Part shown: one piece after another, positions 1 to 12,862 of the stretch
Layout: every line of letters begins with the position of its first letter
Position numbering within the stretch: the first letter of the stretch is position 1
Assembly (NCBI GenBank): GCA_003117195.1
Contig: BDSI01000045.1
Location: 214,589 to 278,588, forward strand
Source of the DNA: Eudorina sp. 2006-703-Eu-15
Taxonomy: Eukaryota > Chlorophyta > Chlorophyceae > Chlamydomonadales > Volvocaceae
DNA: 64,000 nucleotides
Direction: 5' to 3'
The notes under the pieces: generated by a model
Told to the model about the DNA's origin: nothing
What the model saw: only the letters and a program-made list of their open reading frames with translations
The model's database searches: none
Translations under genes and position numbers: made by a program

Positions 1-2284
1 CACCCACAGTAACCAGCATGACGGCGTAGTAACATCAGGGCCGAGCGCCAGCATGTGCCTGATGGACGGTGAGTAGGACACAAGGAACATGGTTGCGACG
101 CCATCATCTAAAGGACTCATCCACGACAACGACTCTCGACACGAAAGCACTCCTCCGAGCAACGCAGTCAGCCGGCAGGGTGTCTGCTGCCGAGGGCTGC
201 CGTTTTCGGCCCCTAAAGTCGTGGGCACTCGAACATCCACACCAAAATTTACCTTACGTTGCTTGCATGGGCAATTATGTAGCCGTGCGATCCTTGGGTT
301 GACTTTGTCATGCTGGCAGGTTGCTGCTGAGCGAAACAGCCAGCCGTCACAGCTCCCGGGTAACCTTGTGCGCAAGTTGGTGCCATTGCCGTTGTAACGT
401 AACTGGGCCAATTGAAGGCGTTGGGGATGAAGAGCCGAGGGCGAAGTCATGTTCCCTTCCATTTGGAGTTCAGACGCCCGGCCAGCTCGCACAGCCTAAC
501 AGGAATCACGTTTGGCATAGCACGGTCATTTAGACCAGTGGGCTCAGCGTGTGCCTTATCAGCTGCGTGAAGCTGTTTGAGAAGGTCTGCACTTGCTGGT
601 TTTTGTACCAGAAGGTGTGCAGTGCTCCTTGTCGTCGGGCAAAGTAATGTAATAATTACTTTGCACCAGAGCCTTGGTTAACCTTGCGCGTCAAAACCAG
701 ACCGTTGCGCTCGTACTCCCAGATCAGTCAAGGAATGACTAAAAAGCGAATGTGGAATATCACTTACAGAAATTCGCATGACGTTCGAGGCTAACGCTTC
801 CAAACAGATTATGTATAATGACTAGTAGATGTCCATAGATTGGCAAGGTCCCGACCTCTTGACTGACAGTTGCACCCCGCGCCTCGCCGGACTAGGAACC
901 ACAGGCCGATCATACTGCCCACGTCACCACGTTGAAGACGCATCGTGGGTCAGACCATACCGCACCCCCTCCTCCGGCACCCAGTAAGGAACCTGGAAGC
1001 TGACCGAGACATGCGCCCGCACCTGTCATCCACAGCCGAGAGCAAGCCCATTAACACAAGACAGTAGCCGGAGACACACACCCCACCCGAGGACGCACCC
1101 CACCCCACCGACCGGGCTTGCTAGCGCTTGCTCGACACCACGGGCGGAACACACACGCCACCGGGCGGCTCGCGGCACGGCGTATGACCCCTGCCCCGGG
1201 GTCCGTGACTGGCTCATGTCGAGCTACTGCCGTGCAAGGGGCACAGCTCAAGCGCCATGACCGCCTCCGTGATCGCCACCGTGCATAACACACCGCTGCT
1301 GCAGCGGCGAGGCTCGACACACCACGCACGTCTGCAGTCTGGGCGGTCGCATGCGGCAGGATCGGCTGTGAACCGACTCCGGGATTGTTGGCGACCCCCG
1401 GACCCACCCACCCACCTGCGCTCCGCCAGCAGCACCGTTGGGTGCACCCACCCTGGGGCCCACCTCCGACAGCCCCTGCAGCACCTCCTCCATCGCCGCC
1501 TCATGCACACGAGTGCCTGGGGATGCATCCTGGGGGCCTGCACTCGCTGCCCCCACGTCCTTACGTCAAGCTGCTGCTGGTGCTGGAGCGGTGGTGATCG
1601 GCTGCAGGAGGCTGTTTGACAGCCCGACCCACCTGCTCATCCGCGTAGAGCCTAGGGACACTGTTCCCCCATCTCCGCCTCACGCAGTGGCAATCTCCTA
1701 CACGCTCCAACGGGTGCCCGTGCAAGGGGCGGAGCGCTGCGATGTCGAAGTAGTTGACGATCAACTGTTGATGCTGGTTTCCGCGCGGTACAAGGTGACG
1801 TAGTCGGGAAAGACCCACCATCGGTTGAAGGTCTTGACATCCGAAAGATTGCACGGCGAGACTTGTACCCCGATGGCCTCTGAGAGCTAAGGTTCTACAG
1901 GGCTCACAGCAGCATCTGGTAGCATGAGGTGTACACCAGGCGGTTAGGGCCGGCGATGGTACTGCAGGCACCAGCCCTTGAGCCCGTTCCGTGTTAAATG
2001 CGTATGAACTGTAATAGGTATTAGAGGCCGAACAGCATAGGTGATAAACCAGCCAAATGTTAAGTACCTAACTCAAACCATTATTGCGGTGCCAGCTACG
2101 GTCTGGCGCGTTGGCCTGTAGGTCAACGGGTCACTTGTACGGAAAAAACCGGCGTACACGAAAGGGTCGGCCGTTTGTGGCTGACAATGAACATAGTAAC
2201 ATTCATATCACTTCCTAAAAGTTAAAAATTGTCACACTTACGCACGAGCTACCGTCGCCGAGAGAGAGAGAGTGTGTGAGAAAA
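1..2284. other. No supported gene (left flank)
   Basis: I see no open frame here with protein-like composition, splice structure or a recognisable motif. The overlapping frames at 1.0-1.97 kb are mutual shadows in GC-rich DNA. The last part must hold the promoter and 5' UTR of the gene that starts at 2285, including a short GA/GT-rich run just before the ATG. A perfect 10-base inverted repeat with a 6-base loop lies at 639-664. Confidence 0.5.
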
Positions 2285-5200
2285 ATGCGTGTGGTTCCCA
2301 CTTCTTCAATTGAGCTAGCGCAGCATTTTCGTAACATACCTATATTCAGTTGTAAACGTAAACCATGCCAGCGGGTTCCGGGCATTATTGTTAAACACAG
2401 GCGATCGACGGTTGGTAACCCACCATTTGCTGTTTCTACGAACGGAACTTCAACAAATGTTGCAGCTTCAACGTACGAGCTGCCCAGCCAATCGGTCAGA
2501 CGCAGCGCGGAGGTGCCTTTGCCGATTGGTGTTCGTGTGGCGCACATCTCGAAGGAACCATCGAGCGACCTACCCTTTCTTCTGTACCTGCCTGACATAG
2601 ACGGCGCTGGAGTTACAAGCAATCAGCAATGGCAGGTGTGATGACCGCTGTGATACGATGACCAGGTCGCTTATGGAGCGATGTCGTTTCATGGCTCGCA
2701 CGCCACAAAGTGTTAGGCTGTTAGCAATATCAAGCTATGTCTTCGGGCCCCTGGCCCGAAGCTGCTTTGACCGGTTTCAGCCGTCTTCAGGCCCCGCCGG
2801 CCCCCCGCCACCCCACCCCGGCCGACAGGCATGGGCCGAGCGCTTCGACATGTATGCCGTGATGCTCGAGGCAGACTGCACGTGCAGCTTTGCGGAGCTG
2901 GCTCGCGGCCTGCGCACGTCGCTGGAAGAACAGCTAGCGGGAACGTCCCCGTACCGCCCTGTCTACCTCCTCGGAGAGGGCTTTGGCGCCGTCCTGGCGC
3001 TGCAGCTGGCCTGGGACTGCAAGTGGGTCTATGTATGGGGGGCCGGGACCCTGCAGCCCAGATGTGCCAGCCATGTGTGCCCGGCGCAGGGGCCAGCCCA
3101 TGTGTGCCGGTCCACGTATGCTGTGAGGGAGGGTCCCGGTCTTAGGTGACCCTTTGGTTGCACTTGCCCAAGCGCCTGCGAGAGGTGCCGTCGCTGCAGA
3201 CCGCATCTCTCATCATGGCGCAGTCGCGTCACGGGTGTCGCTTACCCTGCCAAGGCGCTACCCGTGTTGGCTGGCCCTGGGGCACGGACGGGCCGTGCCG
3301 GTGTGCAACGGGGCTGCACACGTGGCCATGGGACTGTTACTGTCGTGCTGTGACTAGGGCAACGCACGCACATGGCGGTTTGGCGCACGGAAATCAAATC
3401 ACCGGGCATGGACCTGCCGGCCATGTCTGCGTCGGCGTTGCGCATCAAGTTGCGCTGCGTCGCGGCTGCCGCGTCTGGTTGCGTCGGGCTCACACACGCG
3501 AGGGTGAGCCCGTCGGTATTAAGACGGATCCGTCCCGCCCGGATCCATGCGTCCCCGGCTGGCAGGCACCTGGTCAACCGGCTCGTGCTTGTCAACCCCG
3601 CCACGTCGTACAAGGACTCGCAGCTGGCTCGCATCACGGCGCTGACGGAGCGCCTCCCACCCGCCGTATTGAACCTGCAGCTGCCGGCCCTGCCGCAGCT
3701 GCCCTTCCAGCTGCCGCTGCCGCCGCCGCCGCCGCTGCCGGTGGCGCTGGCGCCCCTGCTGGGCACCAGCCCTCAGACCCTCCTGCGCCAGCTCGTGGAC
3801 AGCGTGAACCACCAGCAGCCCTCCGAGGCGGTGCAGGTATAACCGCTGATCACTGACGCCTGTGGATCTCTGCATGTCTTTTGGGAAGTAACCCGCCCGA
3901 CCCAAATCAGTTACTGTACCAATTTACTTACAAGGCAAGGCATGTAAGGCAGGCGGCATGCCTTGCAAGGGGCATACGGTAGCTGTGCCCGAAAGAACGA
4001 AGTCGGTTTAGTATTTAGAAATGCAACCCGCCCGCCCGCCCGCCCTACTGTGTCTGTATGTGAGTGTGGTCGTTACATATCGCGCCGGGTCTGACGCTGA
4101 CCGGGTCTGACGCTGACCGGGTCTGTCGCTGACCGGGTCTGACGCTGACCGGGTCTGACGCTGACCGGGTCTGACGCTGACCGGGTCTGACGCTGACCGG
4201 GGCAGCACGTGTGTGTGTCCGCCGTGAAGGGCGCACGAGCTGGTGATGTGTCCCGCTCTGCTACAGCATGGTCCCGTCCTGAAGCCTGTTCGCTCCCTGC
4301 CTTTGGATACCGCCCCCTGGGCCAATGGCCTATCTCGCAATCACCGCCGCCATTACGCGGTCGCGGCGGTTCGATTGATGGTTGAGTCGCTGCCCACATG
4401 CACCCCGAACTGGCCACCTGCTTCCTCCCCGCCACCCGCGTCCTCCCCGCCACCCGCGTCCTTCCCGCCACCCGCTTCCTCCCCGCCACCCGCTTCCTCC
4501 CCGCCACCCGCTTCCTCCCCGCCACCCGGCCACCCTCGTCCTCCCCGCCACCCGCTTCCTCCCCGCCACCCGCTTCCTGCCCGCCACCCGCTTCCTCCCG
4601 CCACCCGCATCCTCCCCGCCACCCGCTTCCTCCCCGCCACCCGCTTCCTCCCCGCCACCCGCATCCTCCCCGCCACCCGCATCCTCCCCGCCACCCGCGT
4701 CCTCCCCGCCACCCGCGTCCTCCCCGCCACCCGCGTCCTCCCCGCCACCCGCGTCCTCCCCGCCACCCGCTTCCTCCCCGCCACCCGCTTCCTCCCGCCA
4801 CCCGCTTCCTCCCCGCCACCCGCTTCCTCCCCGCCACCCGCTTCCTCCCCGCCACCCGCTTCCTCCCCGCCACCCGCTTCCTCCCCGCCACCCGCTTCCT
4901 CCCCGCCACCCGCTTCCTCCCCGCCACCCGCTTCCTGCCCGCCACCCGCTTCCTCCCGCCACCCGCGTCCTCCCGCCACCCGCGTCCTCCCCGCCACCCG
5001 CGTCCTCCCCGCCACCCGCGTCCTCCCCGCCACCCGCGTCCTCCCCGCCACCCGCTTCCTGCCCGCCACCCGCCACCCGCGCGCTCAGGCCCTCCGGCGG
5101 GCACTCGCCCAGGTGGAGCAGATCTCGGAGCGCCTGACGCCGGACACCCTCCTGCGGCGGCTCAAGATGCTGGAGGAGGGCATCAGGTGGGGGCCAATGG

Positions 5201-8200
5201 GCGGCATGGGTCGGCGGGTGGGTGCCCTTCTTTGTGCCGCGAACCCAGCCAACAGCAGGAAGGGGTGTACCGCATTCGGGAATGTCGGTCGTGTGGTGTT
5301 TGTGTAATCCATGGTGGTTCGCGGCGCCTGAGCTGCTTTGCCTCGAAAGGGCCTCATCGCATCATGGGGGATCTGCCCTGGATCTGCCGAAGCACAGCCG
5401 CGGGATATTGAGCCGTGCAGTAAATTGGGCCGTGCAGGAAGTTGAGCCGCGGGGATTGCAGGCAGTAACCCTGTGGGCAACAGCAGGCGGAGGGCGTGCA
5501 TGTGGGTGCATCTGGGTCGGACTGCCCGCAGCCTGGTGCACGGGTGTCCCGCCGCGAGGGGTATGTGCGACGGCTGCTGAGGGATCCCCCCCCCCACAAG
5601 CCAGTCTACGGTACTGTACTATTTTCTCCAGTCGAACCGTCGCTCTGGCAGCAACGCAGTTTGGAATGTCTACCAATTTCCTATACCCCTCCGTCTGTGT
5701 CGTTGTGTGTCGTGGCGGTGCACCTGCGCTTCTTGATGGGTGTGGACGGGGGGCCCGACAGGCTGGTGGGGCCCCGCCTGCCGCGCATCCCCCAGCGCAC
5801 CCTGGTGCTGGCGGGCGGTCAGGACGTGGTGCTGGGCTCGGAGAAGGAGGCCAAGCGCCTGGTGGACACCATGCCGCGGGCCTTCAAGAAGGTGCGGCAG
5901 CCGGCGGGGCGGTTGGCAGGGAAGGGAGGGAAGGGAAGGGCTGGAGGGCGGGAGGAGAAGGGAGGGCGGGAGGAGAAGGGCCCCCCACCCTGGCGACCCA
6001 CGTTGAGCCCAGTCACACCTCACCCGGGGCGGACGACAGCGGTTGTCGGGGCGACTGCCAACGGTGCCCATCGGGGAGAGCGCCGAAGCCGTCTTCTGAG
6101 CAGCGGGGGGGGCGGGGCGCAGGCGGGCGCACCGCGCCATCTCGTCCCACCACCCAGTTCGTTGTGCGCTTGCGGGGGCGCGGCAGCAGCGGTCCGTCGT
6201 GGGTGCTGCAGATGCGTCCCTATACCGTATGCCTGCCTGCACCTGTCCTGGCGGGGGGGCATCATCATACGGCGAGCGACTGGGGCCACAGTTAGTCCCC
6301 GGGCGCCCTCCCTCCCCCCTTCGGTTGAAGGGGACACAGCGCCCGCGTTGGAGCCGGCTGGTATCCTTGCCGCGCCCCATGTCTCTCGCCCCATGCCGCG
6401 GCCCCCGGTAATGCTAGAGCGCTCGAGCTGGGGCGGGCACGTTTATGGCGGCATGTACCGAACCTTCACCGCGGCGCCGCACTGTCTGGTGCTGTCGTCG
6501 TTTGCTGCACCTGCACTGCCCACGAACGGGGATGGCGCATGCGACGTCATTTCCAATGCCGTCGCCCTGCACCCCTGCCCCTTCAGGTGCTCCCGGACTC
6601 GGGCCACGCGCTGCTGTATGAGCCCGGCGGCGAGCTGCTGCCGCTGCTGGAGCAGGAAGGCTTCTACACGCGCCGCCGGGTGTTCAGCTCCCCGGTGCGG
6701 CCGGGCGCCGACGTCAACGCGTTCGGGACGGCGGGACCCGTGGAGGTGCCCAACGAGCAGGTGGGTGGGTGCGGTCAGGACGGTCTTGTCTGAGGCTCTT
6801 CCGCCCATCCGGCCACCCACCCGGGATGGAGTCGACGCAGCAGTGAGCTGAGGAGCTGTTTAATGTTTAATGAGAAACCCGCCCAGAACCGGTTCAGTGT
6901 GTGCGGAGTGAAGAGGGCCCTGCGTCCTCCCTGTGTCCGCACGCTGGGCCGTCATGTGATGGGCCCCGCCGGCTCCCCCCCTTTCCCACCCTCTCCCCCG
7001 CCCTCTCCCCCTCAGGAGGTCCGCCGCTACGCGTCCAACTGGACGTCCCAGCTCCGCGACCTGAACAGCCCCGTGTTCCTGTCCACCCTGCCCGACGGCA
7101 CCCGGGTGCTGGGGCTGGACGGCCTGCCGGACTGGAGGGGCCGCCGCACCTTTGACGGCGAACACCACCACCACCACCATCAGAGCCACCACCGACCCCA
7201 CCCCCAGGGGCAGGATGGTGCGGCGGCGGTGGCTGAGGGGAGCGGCAGTAGCGGCGCGCATCCGCACCCCCACTCGGTGGAGGGGGACCGAGGCGAGGAG
7301 GCCGACCTGCTGGAGGGGCCGCTGCTGTTTGTGGGGAACCACCAGCTGTACGCGTTCGACATGTCGGTGAGTGTGTGTGAGTGTATCGTCACATATCAGA
7401 CCGGGCCCGACGCTGGCCAAGGGCTGCTAACCCAGCCCTAACGGAAGGAGGTGACCTTACGGCTAGACAACGGCAAGTCAGGATGGACAACCGTGGCACC
7501 GGCGCGCGATGTGATCAGGGACCCCGGGGGCTCCACCGACCCAGATGGAAGAACTAGGTCGATAAGCTGCCGACGTGTGGGGAAAGAGTGAAGCAGGAAG
7601 TCCAGCGCCGGTTGTGGTGCGGCACGCGATGGAGTCGTCAAGCTGATGGCCTGTGCAGTGCGGGCCCAACATGCAGACAGCGTTGAGCAATGGCGATGCG
7701 GTTCCCACGCATCACCACATCGTGTCGGTCGTTGCCGCCCTGCTCACGGCCTCTGCTGTGCGGTGGCGCGGTGGCGCGGCATCCCTTTCCCTCCCTCTCC
7801 CAGGGATAAAGAGGGAGGGCGTTAGAAAGGAAGGGAGAGCTAACTCCTTTCTCTCTCTGTTGTGCCTTGATGCGGTCTTCCCTCCCTCACGCTCCCTCAT
7901 GTCAATCAAGACCCTGCCTCTCCCTCCCCCTCCCCCCCTTTCTCGCTCTCCCTCCCTCCAGGTGATGGTGGAGGAGGTGCTCACCAAGCGGGGCATCCTG
8001 ATGCGGGGCCTGGCGCACCCGGGGCTGTTCAACAACGGCGAGGAGGAGGAGGAGCCGGAGGCGAAGGCGAGGGGCGAGGAGGGCCGCGACGGCGACGCGC
8101 AGGGCCGGCAGGCGGCGGCGCGCGGCAGCGACAGCAACGGCACTGGCACGAGCACCACCACCACCAACGGCACCGGTAACGGCGATGGGAACGGCAACGG

Positions 8201-10690
8201 CAACGGCGGCATGCAGCCGGCCTTCATGGGCAACACCTTCCAGTCGTTCGGGGCGGTGCGGGTGACCCCCACCGCCATGTACCGACTGCTGGCGGCGGGT
8301 GAGGAGGGAGGGGGTGAGGAGGAGGAGGAGGAGGAGGAGGAGGGAGGGGGAGGCGGAGGAGGAAGGACTGGGTTGGGGGTTGGGGGGTTTGTGGAGGGCT
8401 TTGGGGGAGTCGCCACACGGCTTAGCCCCAGCTACCATTAGCTCCCGGGGTAAGTATAAAGCATAAGCCCACAGCCCACGCCGGATGCAGCAAATACGTT
8501 TGCTGTTCGGAGCAAAAGCAGTTGGGACCTCCGGGGCATGAGGGTGGCGGGGCATGAGGGTGGCGGGGCATGAGGGTGGCGGGGCAGACGGGGACAGGCT
8601 TGCGCCCTCCCACTGGGCGGCGGAGGAAGCACACGGCGCCGTGCGAAGCCCCCGAATCCGCGGAGGAGGTTTTACTGCACTCGTGGTAGGGGATACGCCT
8701 TGCCGCACAGACCTATGCGGTCGGAGGCTGCTGCCGTGTGCAGGAGGGTTCGCTGACGGCTGGCTGGTGGCGGGCTGGTGGCGGCCTGGTCTGGCCTGGA
8801 CTGCCCCCCTGTTCACGTCCGTGTCCTGTGTCCGGTGTCCGTGCAGGCGAGGCGGTGCTGCTGTACCCGGGGGGCGTCCGCGAGGGCTTCAAGCGGCGGT
8901 ACGAGAAGTACGAGCTGTTCTGGCCCACCCGGTGAGGGGCGGGGCGCGCGAGATAATGAACTAAGCAACTAACGAACAAGTGGAGCGGCACCCCGGTGGT
9001 TGCTGCGCATGATTGGGAAGCCGACGGGGAAGGACAAGGGGGGCGGGAAGGGGGCGGGACTGCGGACATGGATCCAATCCAGTCACTCGTTCACGCTCAT
9101 GCAGTCAAGCAAGGGGTTGCGCAATTGTTCCTTGGATAACAAAGTCCGTCATTCGCATACCCACAACTCCGACGTGGGGGATCCTCCGCCATCAGCATGC
9201 ACCTCCTCCGCGCGTCACGCGGTTCGCAGCAGCAAGCCTCAGCTGCTGGGGACATTCGACGCGACGCGCACTGCATGACACCGCCTCTTTGACACCCACC
9301 CACCCTCTATCCATCCATCTATCCCTGCGCACCTCCCGACCCGGCCCCCATTCTCGTCCCCCTCGGGCTGTTCCCTCGTTACCCTCTCCCCTGCGGGGCC
9401 GCCCGCAGGTCGGAGTTTGTGCGCATGGCCGCCCGCTTCGGCGCCACCATCATCCCGGTGTCGGCGGTGGGGCTGGAGGACTCGCTGTCCATCCTGATGG
9501 ACTCGGAGGAGATCCGCAAGAGCCCGCTGTGGAGTGAGTGGGGGGTGGGGACGGGGTGCGGGGGGGGGGAAATAGGAAATTGGTCGAATACTTAAAATGC
9601 GCTGCTGCCAGAGCAACAGTCTGGTGAAGAATCAACTGTCGGGGTGGGGGGTGGAGGGGCGGGTGGGCGGGTAGCAGGGAGGCAGCGGGGAGCGGAGGGA
9701 GGCCGCATCGCTCCGCACCGTGCTCCACCGCGTCGCACGGCATCCGCCCAGCCCAGCTAAAAACACTGATGCGTTCAGTCCCGGTCCCACCGTCATAGCA
9801 ACAATCCCCGTCACAGCCCCCGCCACGGTCCAGTCGAGGACTCAAATGTACAGACCAATCCAATACAGTCCAATACAGTCCAGTCCGGTCATCATGATTG
9901 ACCGCGTGTGGCTTCCTCCCTGTGTATGGCCCGGTGGCGCGCAGACGCTCGGGCCCAGGAGCAGGCGGCCGCCACACCGCGCGCCCGCATCGGTGTGGCG
10001 GCGGAGGACGCCCCGGACGAGAGCTTCATACCGCCGCTCATCGCGCCCGCGCCCCCCTCGCGCTTCTACTTCCTGTTCGGTCGGCCCATCCGCACCACCC
10101 CGGCCATGTACCGGGACAGGGCGGCGTGCGACCAGGTGACCGGGGAGGGGGTGGACAGGGAGGGGGGGCGGAGAGGGAGTAGAGAGTGGAACAAGGAGAG
10201 GGGGCGGAGAGGGAGTAGAGAGTGGAACAAGGAGAGGGGGCGGAGAGGGGGGAGAGGGGGACAGGGAGGGGGGATTGAAGGGCTGCGCCGGCGCCGCACA
10301 GCTGCCACCGGTGACACCGGACACCGACATGGCACACGGCGGCTGGTGTGTTGTGCGGCGGACCTCATGGATCCATCCCTGCCAGCCAAGGCCCGCCTGG
10401 CCCTTCCGTCATGCACCTCCGGCACAGCAGCCCCATCCCACCCCATCACGACACGTACCTCCTGCAGTGCCCTGGTCGCACGTCACGCCCCGCCCCCGCC
10501 CCCGCCCCCGCCCCCCACCCCTCCCCCCGCCCAGCTGTACCGGCACGTGCGGACCGAGGTGGAGACCGGCATCAGCTACCTGCTGCGCAAGCGGGAGCAG
10601 GACCCCTACCGCGACCTCCTGCGCCGCTACCTGTACGAGCAGAACCCGCCCTTCGGACCCAAGCGTGTGGCGCCCACCTTCACGCCCTGA
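2285..10690 (+). CDS. Phytyl ester synthase / diacylglycerol acyltransferase-like protein (PES/ELT family), 12 exons, 820 aa
   Basis: Exons, all GT-AG and in phase: 2285-2635, 2829-3022, 3566-3836, 5089-5186, 5762-5891, 6587-6760, 7016-7366, 7962-8298, 8847-8931, 9409-9533, 9945-10135, 10535-10690. The N-terminus (about 1-90) is basic and Ser/Thr-rich, as expected of a plastid transit peptide. An alpha/beta-hydrolase domain follows, with LYLPDIDGAG at about 100-109, LVLVNPATSY after the second intron, Asp326 in LAGGQD and His355 in DSGHALLYE. The second half is an acyltransferase: GNHQLYAFD (His515, Asp521), LLYPGGVREG (640-649), then FWPTRSEFVRMAARFGA. Plant PES1/PES2 have this two-domain order and esterify phytol or diacylglycerol in plastid plastoglobules during stress. 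The nucleophile elbow reads GEGFG (166-170), with Gly where the family has Ser. Natural poly-His (exon 7) and Glu/Gly/Asn-rich (exon 8) inserts explain part of the extra length. The start is the first in-frame ATG. The ATG and exon 1 are less certain than the rest. Confidence 0.9.
4084..4201. repeat. 16-bp minisatellite in PES-like intron 3
   Basis: About seven head-to-tail copies of CCGGGTCTGACGCTGA, one with a single T variant (GTCTGTCGCTGA). It lies within the 1.25 kb intron between exons 3 and 4. Confidence 0.93.
4412..5078. repeat. 18-bp minisatellite, about 37 copies, in PES-like intron 3
   Basis: The unit is CCCGCCACCCGCTTCCTC, with sub-variants in which CTT is CGT or CAT and occasional units one base shorter or longer. 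It ends 10 bases before the exon 4 acceptor at 5087-5088, so its pyrimidine-rich strand may serve as the polypyrimidine tract. The long frames on both strands here come only from the repeat. Confidence 0.95.
8533..8586. repeat. 15-bp tandem repeat x3 in PES-like intron 8
   Basis: Three perfect copies of GGGGCATGAGGGTGGC-type units sit inside the intron between 8299 and 8846. Confidence 0.85.
10168..10240. repeat. 36-bp direct repeat x2 in PES-like intron 11
   Basis: A purine-only style unit (GGCGGAGAGGGAGTAGAGAG followed by TGGAACAAGGAGAGGG) occurs twice in tandem. A third, truncated copy follows. Confidence 0.85.
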
Positions 10691-12799
10691 CGCACCCCTC
10701 ACCCTCTCACCCTCGGGCTGGGAGGGACTGAGGGGTCGATGACTGCAGCCCGCAGCGCGTTACAGAGGACGCCGTCGTGGCACCGGCTGCGGATGTGTGA
10801 GGGCCGAGGAAGGGCGGGTGTGAGAGGGCGGGCGTCCGCGTGTGAAGGCAGGCGGGGTGGGGCCCCCGTTAGGCGGCGTGACGGGGCCGTTGTGGTGGCG
10901 TAGAGATGGTGGCAGTAAAGGGGCGTGGCCCTTGAAAGGGTGTGCGAAGAGCAAGGGACAGCACCCCACCACTCCCTGTCTCTGCGTGCACCGCCGGGGT
11001 AACTGACACCGACACAAGCAGCAGCCTGGCGCGGCGCTCTTCATCGTTGTCGGCACCGCGGTTGGGTGCGCGGCTGGGGAGAGGGGCGAGGGGGCGACCT
11101 GGTCATCGCGCTCTGTCCCAGATTTGGAAGATGCGAGCCGCTGTGATGTGGTGTGGTGTTTCGTGGGGTGTGTGTGGTAATAAGGTCCTTGCTTGGTAGT
11201 AAGGTAGAGAGCATTATTTCTTTTTTTCGTTTTACCGTATGTTCTAGAGAGGCCATCAGCTCTTGTGCCGTACATCGTATACGGCAGCATCCTTGCCTCG
11301 AACATAACGCGAGCTACGTGTCCGGCGGCAGTGCCACGGAGGTCCCCGGAGGAAGGACCCGGGGCACTCGGCAGGAAGGACCCGGGGCACGGGACACCCA
11401 GCCGCTGGCGGCGGCTATCGTGCCCCACGTACGTACGCGGTGTCGTCTGCGCAGTCCCTGGTCCGTGCCCCCATCATTGAGGGGTCTCGGAGTGGGGGTG
11501 ATGCCAACGTAGTGGGGATGCCAACGGAATGGGGGGGATGCACCTCGTCGTCAGTCTTGGCTCTTGGGGTTGGCCAGGGGGCGCGTCCGCGTCTGACGAT
11601 CTGTACATAGGGCCCGCCCTCTTGTGGCGGCCGAGAGCCTAGAGACACTGCCCGTACCGTACGACATTGACTGTCGTAGGTGGGAACCCAGCAGGGAGGT
11701 GATACCGGAGCGCTGGCGCGTTCGATTGCCGCTGCGATCCGGTTGGTCGTGGTGGGGTCGTGGGGTCGTCGAGGGAGGGTCCTGCGTCTTGGTGTCCTGG
11801 TGTGGGGCTGTGATGAGGGCTGCTGGGATGTGGAGCCGGGGCACTCGGCGCCCACACGCTTGCAGGTGCTTGGTATGAAGACGCCTCCGGGGGTTAAAAA
11901 GCACCGCCCAGACACACCCACGCCTCCGGGGGGTGGGGTGGGGTGGGGTGGGGTGCTGTGGGGTGGGGTGGGGCCGCTTCGTGACGGCACTCGAGTGCGC
12001 GAGATGACGGAGGAGGAGTGCGGCCCACCCGGATGGGTGTGAGGGATTAAGGGGGTTGCCCGCCCCGCTGCGTCTTGCCTGGTGTCGGTCGTACGGTGCG
12101 GTGTGGGGCGGTGCGCTGTCTGATGAGGGAGGTTCTGGGTCGTCCCGGCACATGACCGCGAGATGTCTTGCGGAATGTCCTGCTTGCGAGACAGAGAGAG
12201 AGGGGACACGATAGACAGAGAGAGAGGGGGGAGAGGGAGAGAGGGTGTCTGTGTGCGACTGCGTCTGTGAGGGTGCGTGTGTGTATGTGCGTTTAACGAG
12301 CACCCCGCGCCAACCACCCAGACCCTTGATACTTTAACGATACTTACCGGTTCAGCTGCAATCTGTGCGTGTATGTTTTGATTTAACATGATTGGGTGTG
12401 TAAGAGGAAGCTGAGCCGCGCACAATACGTGTGTCTGTATGTGTGCGCGCGCAGGCTCGAGTGTGTTGGAAGTGTCTAGAGAGCAAACCCGTCAGGAGTG
12501 AGTGTGCGTGTGCGTGTATGGGAGGGAGGGACACGGCGGTCTGACGTGTGTGCGCGCGCGCTCACATCACCTCCGGAACCAATCTTCCATTCCGCGGCGG
12601 AGGGGCTGTTGTCCAGCAGTGGCAGTCGCAGTACGGGTCGCGCGGTCGCGGGGCCCTGCAGCGCGGTTCTAACTGGCAAGCTGCCAAGGCGAGTACGGCG
12701 CCACCGCTGAGTGCCCCGCTGGCGGACGGACGCGGAGGGGAGGGCGGCCGGGCCCTGATGCCGGCTGCGAGCCGGCGCTGCGGCAGGGCGACGTCAGCC

Positions 12800-12862
12800 G
12801 CCCAGCCCAGCCCAGCCCAGCCCAGCTCAGCCCAGCCCAGCTCAGCTCAGCCCAGCCTGCCC
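12800..12862. repeat. Pentanucleotide (CCCAG/CTCAG)n repeat
   Basis: About twelve tandem CCCAG units, some changed to CTCAG, lie in intergenic DNA. Confidence 0.9.

Noticed and set aside
4073..5411. Very long frames on both strands (up to 354 codons)
   Set aside because: They are produced wholly by the 16-bp and 18-bp minisatellites in an intron and contain only repeated Pro/Ala/Ser or Gly/Trp/Arg words.
11415..12425. 336-codon minus-strand frame
   Set aside because: His/Thr/Pro-rich with no recognisable domain, overlapped by equally long frames on both strands. It reflects base composition.
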